DNA from: Tethya wilhelma
Lineage: Eukaryota > Porifera > Demospongiae > Tethyida > Tethyidae
NCBI GenBank assembly: GCA_964030475.1
Contig: CAXIPT010000003.1
Location: forward strand, 1,721,058-1,785,057
DNA length: 64,000 nt
Reading direction: 5' to 3'
The notes under the pieces: generated by a model
The model's database searches: none
The model's input: the letters and a program-made list of their open reading frames with translations, nothing else
Told to the model about the DNA's origin: nothing
Shown: one piece after another, positions 50,881 to 62,911 of the stretch
Layout of the letters: each line of letters starts with the position of its first letter
Numbering within the stretch: the first letter of the stretch is position 1
Translations under genes and position numbers: made by a program

Positions 50881-51512
50881 ATGGCTCTCTTCCATCTCCT
50901 TCTTGTTGCTGGACTTCTTCAACTTGGGCAATCACAGACCAACTCCTGTGGATGTTCTGATGTGGTTGTTGTTGGGAAAGAGGAATTCAGAAATGAGATT
51001 CGCACACAGTGTGACAACACTGATCTCGCCACTAAAGTCGACAATCTCTCAGAAAAACTAACAAAACTCATTAGTTCAAGTCGACCTGGAAATTCGCAAT
51101 ATCATCCTGCAACTTCTTGCCACGAAATTCTAGATGTTGACGAAAATGCTCCTTCAGACTACTACTGGTTGAAAGCATCTACTGGATCCTCTGTTCTAAT
51201 GTTCTGTGACATGACCCGATCGTGCAAAGGAGTTGCTGGGCCTTGGATGAAGGTTGCCATGTTGGATATGACCAACAGCAATGAGCAATGTCCACCTGGT
51301 TTAAGGCAGATTGTCAAAAGTGGCAAACGTCTCTGTGCAATCAACTCCGATGAAGCTGGTTGCTCATCCGTTCTCTATAACACTTATGGAATAGAGTACA
51401 GCCAGGTGTGTGGAAAGGTGATCGGATACCAGGATAAGTCCACTGATGCGTTTGGTGGAGTACAAAGAACGATCGATGAAATCTATGTCGATGGAGTAAG
51501 TCTCACTCATGG
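50881..51512 (+). CDS. secreted protein of the CDMTRSC/VDGVSLTHG family, 3' end missing
   Basis: Open from ATG 50881 to the N at 51513 (210 codons). Signal peptide MALFHLLLVAGLLQLGQSQT, a short heptad-like helix (VDNLSEKLTKLI), then a cysteine-rich domain with SCHEIL, VLMFCDMTRSC, PPGLRQI, RLCAINSDEAGC and VDGVSLTHG. I recall this domain from sponges and cnidarians, where it is often called fibrinogen-related or uncharacterised; the C-terminal part, usually including THG followed by a QHIWTFAA-like stretch, is cut off at the contig join. The frame that continues past the N belongs to RFC5 sequence and is meaningless. Extracellular role inferred only. Confidence 0.8.
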
Positions 51513-51521
51513 NCTCCACAG

Positions 51522-52595
51522 AGCACTGCAATGGCACATGAAGAAGTAAATGAGGAAACAGTGTACACCTGTACCGGTCAACCGCTACCTACTGATATTG
51601 CCAAAATAGTAGAATGGATGTTAAACGAGAACTTCTCCACAGCTTATCAGAGTGAGCCAATCTACTATAGCTGTTTGTGTACCCTTCCCCCCCCACTGCT
51701 CTTTCCTCGTTGTTTCCTTCCCCTCTCGTTAATTATTAATTTACTACAGATATATCAAAACTAAAGACCCTCAAGGGCCTTGCACTAGAGGACATCCTCA
51801 CTGAAGTTCATACCTACGTCCATCGAGGTTGGTCAATTGTAATAATTATTGTGTTAATGATTGTTTAGGAATTTGCTCTTGCTAGTGGGTAAATTTGGTG
51901 GGCTTAAGATTTGGCAAATTCCCATTTTGGCATGATTGGCGATTTTAAATTTGGTGATTGAAGGATAATTTGCCAAATTTACCCACTATACGGTATGTAG
52001 CTTATAGCATGCTGTACCACACGCATGGTTATACATGTGCAGTCACTTACCATGCAATTTCTATTATTGAGTATGCAACTCCCAGATTTGTAGCACAATT
52101 AGGTTGTGAAAATCCTCGGCATCTTTGCTGTCTATAAATCATGGATCTCATCATAGATAATATACTCCGGCAGTATTGTATATGATCTCATTCCATACAT
52201 ATTTCTTTAAAAATCTTTTTTTTTTTTTTTTTTCATATTTAAATTTGCATGAAAGTTTTGTGCCACTGAATTTTGGAGCTGTATGCAAACTGTAGTTATT
52301 TTCCAAAATTTACTTATAATTGTGTAATAATTATCGTGCTTATCGCTTGTGTTTACAGTTGACTTTCCCCCAAGAGTGAGAATGGTCCTCCTTGAGAAGA
52401 TGGCTAACATTGAGTCAGTTTGCAACNCCCCCCCCCCCCACACACACACACACCTTGATTCACAGTGTGTATGATTGTGTTTATTGCCATGCTTGCAGGT
52501 ACAATCTCTCAGCTGGAACGTCTGAAAAAATCCAGCTTAGTGCACTGCTGGGAGCATTTCAAATTGTTCGTGATGTGCTGGCTGAGCAAGCATAG
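51522..52595 (+). CDS. RFC5: replication factor C subunit 5, C-terminal exons
   Basis: Exons 51522-51651, 51750-51827, 52359-52413 and 52499-52595 join in frame and end with TAG. The product includes EETVYTCTGQPLPTDI, IVEWMLNENFSTAY, LKTLKGLALEDILTEVH, VDFPPRVRMVLLEKMANIEY and TSEKIQLSALLGAFQ, which follow the C-terminal collar domain of human RFC5. RFC5 is a small subunit of the clamp loader that places PCNA on DNA. The AAA+ part is absent because the contig starts at 51514. A single N at 52427 lies in the last intron, in a C/CA run. Confidence 0.93.
51888..52000. mobile_element. MITE-like element, CCGTATAGTGG family, in RFC5 intron
   Basis: AGTGGGTAAATTTGGTGGGC at the left and AATTTACCCACTATACGGTA at the right are inverted. 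Complete and the least diverged copy seen. Confidence 0.75.
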
Positions 52596-52955
52596 AAGTG
52601 ACTGATTATGCCAGAACAGTTTCGCTGTAAACTTTATAATGTTCAGCTTCTGCATGGGTCAAAAATATCAATGATAATGCACTTTATTGCACGCTCTTTT
52701 AGCTTGATTTGTCAAGTCATGAATACAGTTTTGTATAAACCTCAAATATTTGCCTTAATAACTCGTTGTGCTTAATGAGCTGCGTGTGCATGCACATTCC
52801 CTATAATTATCCATGGGGTGTCAACACACTCCACCACAAATTCAACCATCCGTGACGACATTGGGTAATTTTTCGTGATAACGAGAGACCATTTTCTTAC
52901 AGTGGGGATCTCATCGCGCTATAGGCTGTCGAGGCTAGCTACAGATGTCGATACG

Positions 52956-53819
52956 ATGTCAATAAAGGCGCCTAGTGGAGAAAGAATAATCAACGACTTT
53001 GCAAAAGTAAGTCGTCACTGTGAACTTGTATGGTGGGGCTTGTTTACAACTCAAGTGGGTGTGAATTTATATAATTTGGTAGACATCTAGCTAGCTGATG
53101 GAAGAAGCTTAGGCTCTGAGAAGCGGCTAAATCGCAGTTGATCGAGCCAGCTGAACGTTTAGGTCATAAAAATGGCAATGAATTGGCTTATAGTGTATCA
53201 CACATCTCTCCATAACATGACACATTCTATGATGATTTCTCCACCAGTCTTCAGAGTTGAACTATGGCTTGTGGGCAGATCAAACCGACTTCAAACCAGA
53301 GATCGTGAAGCTTTGCAAAACTCACAAGGAGAGCAGCAGAAATCCGTAAGTTGGTAAAAAAAATCCCTATATCTATTAAACTTCTATGTTTATAATTATA
53401 GCCTGACATAATTTGCCAGCTCAGCTGCATGTAGTGTTGTTGTTGTTCTGTATTGTTGATAGTATGTTGTTACCATGGCAATGAAGCCCAATAAAGGTAG
53501 TCCTTGGAACCCTTTCAATGGCCAATTGCTGGCAGAATACCCAACACAAAACATGCCATAGGCTTTTACATCGAGTGTGGCACCTTTTAATCCCTAAAAA
53601 TATGTTCTATTGGGCTGTACATATAATAGTAGTATCTGTTTTCTGTTATGTATACAGAGGTGTTGGTATAAAATTAACAGTCTTGAGTAAGTACGTACTA
53701 CTGTTGACTTAATGCTATTATTACAGGACATACGAGTTCTCATCCAGTTATACGAGACGGTCAGCCAAGGTGATCATCATCGGAGCACCTGGAGTGGGTA
53801 AAACATCACTAGTGCTGAG
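52956..53819 (+). CDS. Rab34/Rab36-like GTPase, first exons
   Basis: Exons 52956-53006 (MSIKAPSGERIINDFAK), about 53257-53345 (LNYGLWADQTDFKPEIVKLC) and 53727-53819 (RRSAKVIIIGAPGVGKTSLV). The order, an N-terminal extension with a basic RERIINDF-like motif before the G domain, matches Rab34 and Rab36. The P-loop is GAPGVGKTS. The rest of the G domain (switch regions, NKxD, prenylation site) is not found; the gene runs into the inverted contig at 54243. The acceptor at 53257 is chosen because the earlier AG at 53254 would give an immediate stop. Rab34 acts in Golgi-lysosome positioning and ciliogenesis in vertebrates. Confidence 0.7.
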
Positions 53820-54164
53820 GTGAGAGCTTTTTTCACAGCGACACATACACACTAAATTATTTGGACCTCTTGTAAATATGGATTTTAACTCATTCAAGCA
53901 TGAACTTCATGTGTGCTGTTCCTGTTATTGAGTACACGATATACCTCTGTGAATAGAATTTATTGTTGTGAGGCTGTGTTGTTATGTAGCGTCTTCTGCC
54001 ATTAGCCATCAGTATTTCCTTAACAGTGTAGACAAAACATTGTGTTTTTTTTTTTTAACGCATGCTATATATTGGTATTAATGGCTCATTATTGGGAGTA
54101 TTAGCCCGGGCCCATATCCCAATAGCTTCTGCCTAATATATATAATATAATGAGAATATGCACA

Positions 54165-54187
54165 CACATGCACACATGCACACACTC

Positions 54188-54241
<54 letters not shown>
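54165..54241. repeat. (CA)n microsatellite before a contig join
   Basis: Runs into the single N at 54242. Confidence 0.9.
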
Positions 54242-54242
54242 N

Positions 54243-54803
54243 TACAGGCAATGTAAAGTGTGAGGATAAAACCAGAGCACAGGGGGTGGTTGTTCAATGA
54301 AGTTTATTGATGCTTAATCTAATTACAATCCCAAACCACTACAGTAAAACCTCCAAAAAAGGACACTTTGGGGACAATATAAATTCGGCTTGTTTTTCCT
54401 TTGTAGAGAGGTTGTCTTCTTCTCGGAGGTTCTGTTTGTATTGCTACAATAGGCAATTGGAATTTTGGGAACCAAGAATCACCCTTTTCTGAGAGGTTTA
54501 TAGTACAGTGTCCCTATCTCGAAGGGTCCACTATCAGAGGTTCTACTGTATATACTTTTTTATATGCCTGCTGTATACCCATGCAGACCTAGAAACATAA
54601 ATTATGTTTGAAGTTGGTTGGTTTGTTTGTTTGATTTTGCACAGCTCTCACGGATTCTGAACTGCTTGCAAACGAAATCAGATTGTAGATAGGCACACAC
54701 ATGGCAGTGCTTCTGAGGAGAAACGATCTGGAGATCAAATTAAGTAATAATTATCTTGACAATTGATACACATTAGTTTTATGACGATATGACCACAAAC
54801 ACG

Positions 54804-54843
<40 letters not shown>

Positions 54844-55230
54844 TGCATCATACACACATGGGTACCATGGAGTGAGTTTGATGTGAACACGTGTTTGCTT
54901 GCCAGCATATGATTGCAACTCTGAATGGAGTGATTGAGTCCAATGACTATACCATGGCCTTGGATGGGTCAAGTTATTTAACTGCAAGATCAAAGCATTT
55001 TATAGAATATCACATGCACCCATGAAGACTATCAGATTCACAATCAAGGCTTGAATTAATTCATGCATACTCAGTGGTACCTAATCATACACATGGCTGA
55101 AGCTAGGTGTTAAGACCTGATGTGAATGTGAGTGCATGAGCCCTGGCCTTCTAGAAGGGTACTCATGTCTAGGCCAAGGAGAGAGTCTGGGTAGCCTTGG
55201 CCTTCTAGAAGGGTCAAGTTAGCCTATGCT
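54243..55230. repeat. arm 1 of an inverted duplication with 56690-57428
   Basis: Starts CAGGCAATGTAAAGTGTGAG, the reverse complement of 57428 and down. Homology continues through TTGAAGTTGGTT, ATCAAATTAAGTAATA, the (CA)n run, and the CTTCTAGAAGGG repeats. Arms are not identical (indels of about 80-210 bp), like diverged alleles. Confidence 0.8.
54340..54552. mobile_element. MITE-like element, ACAGTAAAACCTC family
   Basis: Ends ACAGTAAAACCTCC and GAGGTTCTACTGTA are inverted repeats. The opposite arm of the inverted duplication (around 57250-57265) lacks it, so this is an occupied versus empty site. Confidence 0.75.
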
Positions 55231-55500
55231 CAGGCCAAGGAGAGAGTCTGGGTAGACTTGGCCTTCTAGAAGGGTCAAGTTAACCTGTGCTCAGGCCAAG
55301 GAGAGAGTCTGGGTAGACTTGGCCTTCTAGAAGGGTCAAGTTAACCTGTGCTCAGGCCAAGGAGAGAGTCTGGGTAGACTTGGCCTTCTAGAAGGGTCAA
55401 GTTAGCCTGTGTCTAGGCCAAGGAGAGAGTCTGAGTAACTTTGGCCTTCTAGAAGGGTCAAGTTAGTCTGTGTTCAGGCCAAGGAAAGAGTCTGGGTACT
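55146..55500. repeat. minisatellite, about 61-bp unit, six copies
   Basis: GGCCTTCTAGAAGGGTCAAG starts at about 55198, 55260, 55321, 55382 and 55444, with a diverged unit at 55146. Each unit contains AGGCCAAGGAGAGAGTCTGG. About one and a half inverted units lie at 56690-56790. Confidence 0.85.
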
Positions 55501-56049
55501 ATAGGCTAGGGTCAAGTAATGTTGTGAACGTGTGTGTGTGGTGTGTGTGTGGTGTGTGTGGTGTGTGTGTGTGCGTGCATGACCACTGCTACCCTGGCCT
55601 TCGGAGCTAGGGTCAAGTTATTTCATGTACAAGATCAAAGCACGTTGTACCTTGTGTGTGTTTATTTGTTTACAACCCCAAGAGTGTACAATCTAATGAT
55701 GTACATGAAGTATAATCATTATTGAATTTTAACGTTGGAGCAAGCATACCATTGTTAAAATATAGAGTGCGGCTCGGCACAGAGTGGAATGTATATGAAT
55801 ACATACACACACATTGCTAGCTTGCTAAGACAAACAAAAGCACGTAGTCCAGTGTGATCAGCTCTTTCAAGTCAAGATTCTTTACATGAAAGGGGAAGAA
55901 AGAGATAATAAGATAGAGTCTCTTCAATGCTAAGTGACTGAGACAGCTTGTGGTAACTTGATTGCTATATGTTACAAAGAGTAAACCATTAAGATACAGT
56001 AGACATATGTTTATCAACAACAGTATAATAGCTATGAATTTGTGTATAA

Positions 56050-56393
56050 TAGAGCGTTTTCATATGACGTCAGTGGTGCACAGATGAATATGTAAATTAG
56101 TAAGTGAATATACAAATTAGCGCTAGTGATAGGGAGAAATGTATGGGAGAATTATTCTGTTCTGCTACTTAGCGTTTACAGCGCCCAACGATCGATTTAT
56201 ATGTTGTGGCTTACAAGGCAGGAGTGTCAAAAATCACCTGGAAGCAAGCTCTTGTTGCTGCAGTAAGTGAAAAATCCAGACTTGAAGACTTTCTCCCATA
56301 CATTCAGTACTTTAGCTGTACACCAGAAGGCAGCTGCTACGCGAACCACGCCCCAAAAATTGGGTAAAATGACGTAAATGCAAACGCTCTATA
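56050..56393. mobile_element. MITE-like element, ATAGAGCGTTTTCAT family
   Basis: Left end ATAGAGCGTTTTCATATGAC, right end AATGCAAACGCTCTAT, inverted repeats about 340 bp apart; no ORF inside. Confidence 0.65.
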
Positions 56394-56689
56394 CCACACA
56401 CCTGAGGCGATAGATAAGTTATGTTGTATCTGTTTAGATACTCAACACTCGGTTCGATCAACCTTTAATGCCTGATGACTGTGTGTGTATATTGAGATTA
56501 ATTTGATTAATGGATACTGCGCATACCTAGCAATTAATGTACAAATTGCTGGACAATGTACACAGTAGAGGATGGGTGGAGGTGACCACAAGACGATAGT
56601 ACAAGTAATCAAAACAAATGGAGGGGGAAAAATGATATTTAATAACCAGAATTTGTACATGGTTAGAAATACACACACACACACACNCC

Positions 56690-57043
56690 TAGACACAGGC
56701 TAACTTGACCCTTCTAGAGTGTAAGGCCAAGGCTACCCAGACTCTCTCCTTGGCCTGGACATGTGTACCCTTCTAGAAGGCCAGGGCTCATGCACTCACA
56801 TTCACATCCGGTCTTAACACCTAGCTTCAGCCATGTGTATGATTATAAGGTACCATGCCTTGATTGTGAATCTGATAGTCTCCATGGGTATATGTGATAT
56901 TGTACAAAATGCTTTGATCTTGCAATTAAATAACTTGACCTGTCCAAGGCCATGTTATAGGCATTGGACTCAATCACTCCATTCAGATGCTGGCAAGCAG
57001 ACACATGTTCACATTAAACTCACTCCATGTGTGTACTGATGTA

Positions 57044-57080
<37 letters not shown>

Positions 57081-57428
57081 GCGTGTTTGCGGTCATATCG
57101 TCATAAATGTGTGTGTATCGATTGTCAAGATAACTATTACTTAATTTGATTTCCAGATTGTTTCTTCTTATCTTAGAAGCACTAACCAACTTCAACATAT
57201 TTCCATTTTCTAGGTCTGCATGGATATATATTCAGTAGGCATATAAAATAAAGTAGTGGTTTGGGGTTGTAATTATATAGATTAAGCATCATTTAGAACG
57301 ATTGGACAATTTACCCAAGCTCAAGGACATTCTGATTGATATGATGATCATTCCATGGGTTCCAGCTCCAGGCAATGAACGGCCACCCCCTGTGCTCTAG
57401 TTTTATCCTCACACTTTACATTGCCTGT
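56690..57428. repeat. arm 2 of the inverted duplication
   Basis: Reverse complement homolog of 54243-55230. It contains an extra 100 bp (about 57290-57390) that arm 1 lacks and that reads as a possible exon. Confidence 0.8.
57297..57400 (+). CDS. possible terminal exon of an unidentified gene
   Basis: After a TTTAG acceptor the plus strand reads RLDNLPKLKDILIDMM then IPWVPAPGNERPPPVL and TAG. The composition looks protein-like, but I do not recognise it, and no partner exon is seen to the left because the contig starts at 56688. The stretch is deleted in the inverted arm 1. A minus-strand frame is also open here. Confidence 0.25.
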
Positions 57429-57680
57429 AGCGATCGCTGCATTCCACCAAACATGTGTGTTCCTATTCATTTGTCCTAATACATTTACACCATCTTCTAT
57501 TGCACAATACGCCCTACATGTAATACTAGCCAGTGGGTCGCCACAATGCATTCAAGACACGTGTATGTACATCTGAGTTTGCTGTGCTGGCATACGTGTG
57601 CACTCATGCATAGTGTTATGCTACGATTGCAAGGGTACGAGTGGCACTAATGGAATTCATTTGTCCTTAATTGGGTGCAG

Positions 57681-57908
57681 AGGTTAATATCTCACCTACA
57701 GATGTACAAGTATGTATGCCAATATATGTTTATTGTTTCACTACATTCATACACCTACACACATACAGGTCTGCATTCATGGATAATTTGGAATTCTGCC
57801 TATCTCACTCAACTCGGCAGCTGGAAGCTGAGATGGCAAGTGCCTTTCGACTGGGCCAAGCAGTTTGTGCTTGGACGAGACACGTCGAGATTTTAATAGA
57901 ATACCATT
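57681..57908 (+). CDS. possible 3' exons of an unidentified gene
   Basis: Two pieces with GT-AG borders, 57681-57709 and 57769 on. Joined in phase they read RLISHLQMYK then SAFMDNLEFCLSHSTRQL to a stop near 57910. In another frame the second piece ends WQVPFDWAKQFVLGRDTSRF and a stop at about 57896. Only one frame can be right and I cannot decide which; no family recognised. Confidence 0.25.
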
Positions 57909-58274
57909 AATCATAATTATAAACACTAAGTATTTTATAGTTGAGTCATCTCCATCTATACTGCACTGTACTGTTTATGTCACATGCACCGTCTGTTACG
58001 TAACTGTTTGTAATTGCTCTTTGTTGCGGTTACGTCGGCTAATAAATTATTTTGTAAAATTTTCGTATAATTAGCACAATTTTCAGAAGAATTCTGGTAA
58101 AAGTGAAGAAAAACACCTCTCTGTGCTGTGTGACTCGGTTCGTCAGTGTGGTAGCAAGACCAACGGCTAAACTGATTTGTGAGCACTCACTGCACACTGT
58201 CTTGACGTGCGTTTGTGTTTTGTAGCGTATGTGTGTGTGTCTTGTGTCCAAGAAGTTTTCATGTCTACAAAATT

Positions 58275-58751
58275 ATGGCGGCATCTCGTATCAAAGAACT
58301 GTTCAAGCAGGCGAGAACCACGTTTGTCAAAGGCAGAGAAAAGAGTGACCCAGGCTTTGCAGAAGATTTAAGAAGTCTGAAAAAACTGGTAGGTTGTTTA
58401 AAACAATGAAAACTCTCTCAGTGAAAATTACTTTTTCTAAGCTACATGTAGTTTGTCACCTTATAATTTGGCCATTTTATGTGCTTATTTGTCTTGTAAG
58501 TGTGCAGCTGTGTCAGTTGGTATATGCATACACTCTTAAACCCACCAGGTAAATTCCTTGACAGCTGAAGACTTTTCATTGTCCAAGTCAGTAGTAGATC
58601 AAAGATGGGACTATCTGCCATACGTCAGTGACTCTCCCTCCGCATGTATGGAGGTGTATGATTGTCCAGAATTCAGTTTAGGTATCTTCTTGCTCAAACC
58701 GGACAAGGCCATTCCTCTTCACGATCATCCTGGAATGCACGGCATAATGTA

Positions 58752-58814
<63 letters not shown>

Positions 58815-59012
58815 GATTTATTAAAGACTTAGAGTGTGTACACACACAGACTTTCTGTTTCTGTATTAGCAAGTTACAACAAATTAACTTTGAAAAAGGG
58901 ACTGCCTTGCAGTGATTCCAACCAAACTTTGAGGAATCCTTCCCAGCTATATAGTGCTTGCTCTTTCTCGCTCCAGCACAGAAATCTTGGGCAAGCAATT
59001 TCATGTACAGCT

Positions 59013-59083
<71 letters not shown>

Positions 59084-60571
59084 CCCAGCCTCCTTTTTAC
59101 TTCATCAGTTTACTTTATGTCACTTCACAGATGTGTCTGTGTGGTATCTACACTATAAGTAGTCCCTTAGCGTTGACATAGATGGATCGTAGGAAATTAT
59201 TGTTCATTGTCCTGAATACACTACACGCTAGAAGAATTTGGGTGTGAAAAAACAGTAGGCATGTCAATTGAGGTACAAGGACTAGCGTGCAATGCTCACT
59301 TCATTTGTGTGTGTGTGTGTGTGCGTATCCCACCCGTACTTGTACACCCCTGTGTGATTAGTGCATTAATTAGCATACTGTTTATGGGTGGAGTCAAATT
59401 CCTTTCACTGAATGATGTCCATAATTGCCACGGCAACCAGGCTGCTATTTGGGTAGGGCTCAAAGCAAACCATATCAGGTTATAGGTGTTACTGTATTTA
59501 TGGGCTACTCTTTTTTTTTCTCCTTCTTCATTTGTATAAAAGTTGCCGCATAGTTTTGTTTTTTGTAACCTTTTTATAAGCTGCTGAAAGGAAATATGCA
59601 TACCCTAGTACTAAGAACAGTAATTGTGGGCATGAATTTTCATAATTGTGTCATCTCCTGTTTCCTCTCTATTGTGACCACATGCATAGGTTATCACCAG
59701 CACAGTGCACTAGTATTGGTGTGTGTGTGTGTGAGTGTGTGTGTGTGTGTGTGTGTGGTGATAGTTGACATGATGCATGCAACTCTGCATAGGAAGAGGT
59801 TGCCACTACCACTGCGGTGGATTGGGTTCTGCTCTTCCTAGTTGTTTTCTTGGAATTGTTTGCTCTATAAAGTTGTACAGTGTAGAGAGTTCAGTTGCAT
59901 TCCACTCTCTCTGTTTGTGCCTGTGTGTGTTACTAAGGTACTTGTATAATTATTACAATGGTTACTGTGTATATACATTGTGTGTGTATCACTTTTTACT
60001 TATTACCATACTGGTGCATTGTTGGGTGCAGGCGTGATTATCTCCTCAGGAAGAAAGTATGTGCTTATAATTATAGGAGTAAGTGCCTATAAATGAGGCC
60101 TTAGTGGGCATCAGTTAGAAAAATTATCAAAATTCAAAAGTGCACATCCACAATGCATAATAATATTATACTGTAGCTGCTGTTGCCTGAGGAAAACAAA
60201 AACCAGCCAGCTCAAAATGTACCAAGAAGAGTACTTTATGCTTCACATCAGGAGTGCTATAAGGGACATTACGTAAAGTCAAAAGACTTACTTTTGCGTG
60301 AGTGCTTATCAACGAATAAGTACCTACGTGCTCGATGCGCCTAAAAATGCACCAGTTTATGGTATTGGGGGAACCAAATCTCTAAGATTATCAGGACATG
60401 ATTTAGTCCCCTCCCCTCCCCTAATTGAGGTAGATAATAAAAAAATAGTGTGGCCGTGAGCATCTGTTCACATAATGCAGTATAATTGTACTGTGGTGTT
60501 CTGTTGTAATAACTTACATGCATCAAGTTTCAACATACAGTAGTTGTGCATCTCAGTTAGCTCTGTTCCCA

Positions 60572-60651
<80 letters not shown>

Positions 60652-61908
60652 ACTGCATACTTTACTAAGAAGGAGAACCAGTGTTGAACCGCCCTGTGAG
60701 CAGTGTATTATGTCTTTGGAAATTCATACATTTGGAAAATTTGAAACTGACCAATGACTATATTTTGCACATTGTGGCTCATGTACATATCTGCAATTAT
60801 TCTCAAAAGGCCTTGAAAATATACCCACCTATTGAGTTTGACTCACTCAGGTTCTCATTACCTCCATGAAGCACTCTTTGGAGAAAGTAGTCCCCCCCCT
60901 CCCCAAACTGAATTCCATCTGGTTTGAGAATGCTGATAGAAAAAAATCAATATTATCTAACCAATTTCAAAATTTCAAGCACCATTGGAAAAAATTCGTT
61001 ATCCCCGTTCTTTGGATTGCTTTTCCTGAAGTGAAGTAATGAGGGCAATACTTTTCTTACGGGACAAAATACATGTAGCTAACTTTAGACTGGTAAGGCG
61101 TAGGTAAGGCGGCATTCTCAAACCAGATTGACTTTAAGCCTATTGCCTTGCATCAATAAATAATTCATGTTACTTAAACATGAGTTGAGTTTAGCTGGCA
61201 TGTACACATAAAAATCATGGCTCAATACATCACGAGCTGAGACATGCATTATGCTTAATAAATCCAAGCCTTGTTCCCTGTATAGCTGGAAATATTAACA
61301 GTGAAAAAATTTTTTTCATAAATCGTAAAATAAAAATTCAAATTTGACGATTTGTGCACACTCATATACACTCATCTACAGTGGGCAAAATATTGGCAGA
61401 CTTCAACTTGATAATTGACTTTGACGGTCAAAATCCCTGTCAGCATTTCTGGCTATAATTAATTTAAACTTATGAGTTTCATCACAAAGGTGTCAGCTGC
61501 TTGTTAGAAATTGCTGTGACATGAGAGACATGAATCCAAAGCTTTTGACATCAAAAACTGACATGATTTTATTATTGCTTAGCTTGTACTCTGATTTAGG
61601 CCCATCCCACAATAACTGCTGATTGTGTAGGAGTAGTTTGGTCCCACCCTGCTGTGTGTGTGTAGCTAATGCAGTGTGTGTCATGATTATAGTATAGTAG
61701 TGGAGTATAGTTTTACGTGCTGCATGCCAACTTTTCATCTCTGCTCGCTCACGATGATTGGGTTCATGAACTGTATGTGTGTGTATGTATGTGTATGCAC
61801 TCCTGGAATGCCAAATTGTGCTATACATGTACATGCACATGTACATGTATGTATGCATGTGATAGTATGCAATGACATGTAATAAGTGTTCAACAGACTC
61901 GGAATAAC

Positions 61909-61946
<38 letters not shown>

Positions 61947-62440
61947 AATGGACAAGCAATTGGAAAAAATATCTTGTCAAATGACTAGCTTTTTGTGTGG
62001 CAATCTATTTGTGAACTTATGACAAAAAAAAAAAAGAACAGAGCAACAAAAATTGCCAAAATTTATCATCTACATGTATTTCACACACACACACACACAC
62101 ACATGCACACACACACACACACACTCACACACACACACACAGGAAGGTGTTGTTTGGATCGATGACGGTGACATCATACAGTAGAAAAGGGGAGGAGAAT
62201 GGAGAGGCCTTCTTGGCCAGTGTGAGTCCTGAGAGGCTCTTCACTCCTCAGTCAGAGCCATGCTGTCTCTTTCCCGACGAGTCAAACATTCACGAGATAA
62301 GAGCACACGAGTAAGTGTGTGTGTGTGTGTGTGTGTGTGTGCACCTTTAAAGTTTCAGGCTGTGCAAAAAATTTTGTGAATTTCGGAAATTTACCACTGG
62401 ATTTGGACAAGTTCAATCTACTGTAGCTCTGTCAAGTCGT

Positions 62441-62483
<43 letters not shown>

Positions 62484-62735
62484 CCTAATGTATAGCGCTG
62501 TGGCCTGTGAATTGGATGTACTCTATCCCAGTGATAATAGGAGCCATTCCAATTAGTTCAGAGTGCACACACTCCATTGTGGTGAATAGATTATAGGTTT
62601 TCATTGGTTACATTATCGGGAGAAAGTGGTCTTCCGTATACACTAAACACACTGCACACATGCACTCAAACCTAGTGGCTAATTAGGTACACATGTTGGC
62701 ATTCATTCATACACAGCAACTTGGAAACAGACTGT

Positions 62736-62795
<60 letters not shown>

Positions 62796-62878
62796 ACCCC
62801 TTAGCTACATATTTTGTTCTTCATCTTCAAGATAACATCACAAGTTTTGACCCACAAGTAATTAACTGACCTGATTCA

Positions 62879-62911
<33 letters not shown>

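Larger units (their letters stand above)
58812..62080. other. long ADO intron, no exon seen
   Basis: Contains simple repeats, a diverged GGAAATATTGACGG-family MITE (61278-61460) and no supportable coding exon. Confidence 0.55.

Noticed and set aside
52207..52449. Minus ORF in the RFC5 intron
   Set aside because: Crosses the N at 52427 and homopolymer and (CA)n runs; no homology.
55141..55500. CRISPR-like array because of regular repeats
   Set aside because: Head-to-tail 61-bp minisatellite without unique spacers, in a eukaryotic genome.
57348..57551. Minus ORF with CEDKTRAQGVAVHCLEL
   Set aside because: Not conserved in the inverted homologous arm, where it is cut by a deletion, and no splice context; the plus strand is equally open.
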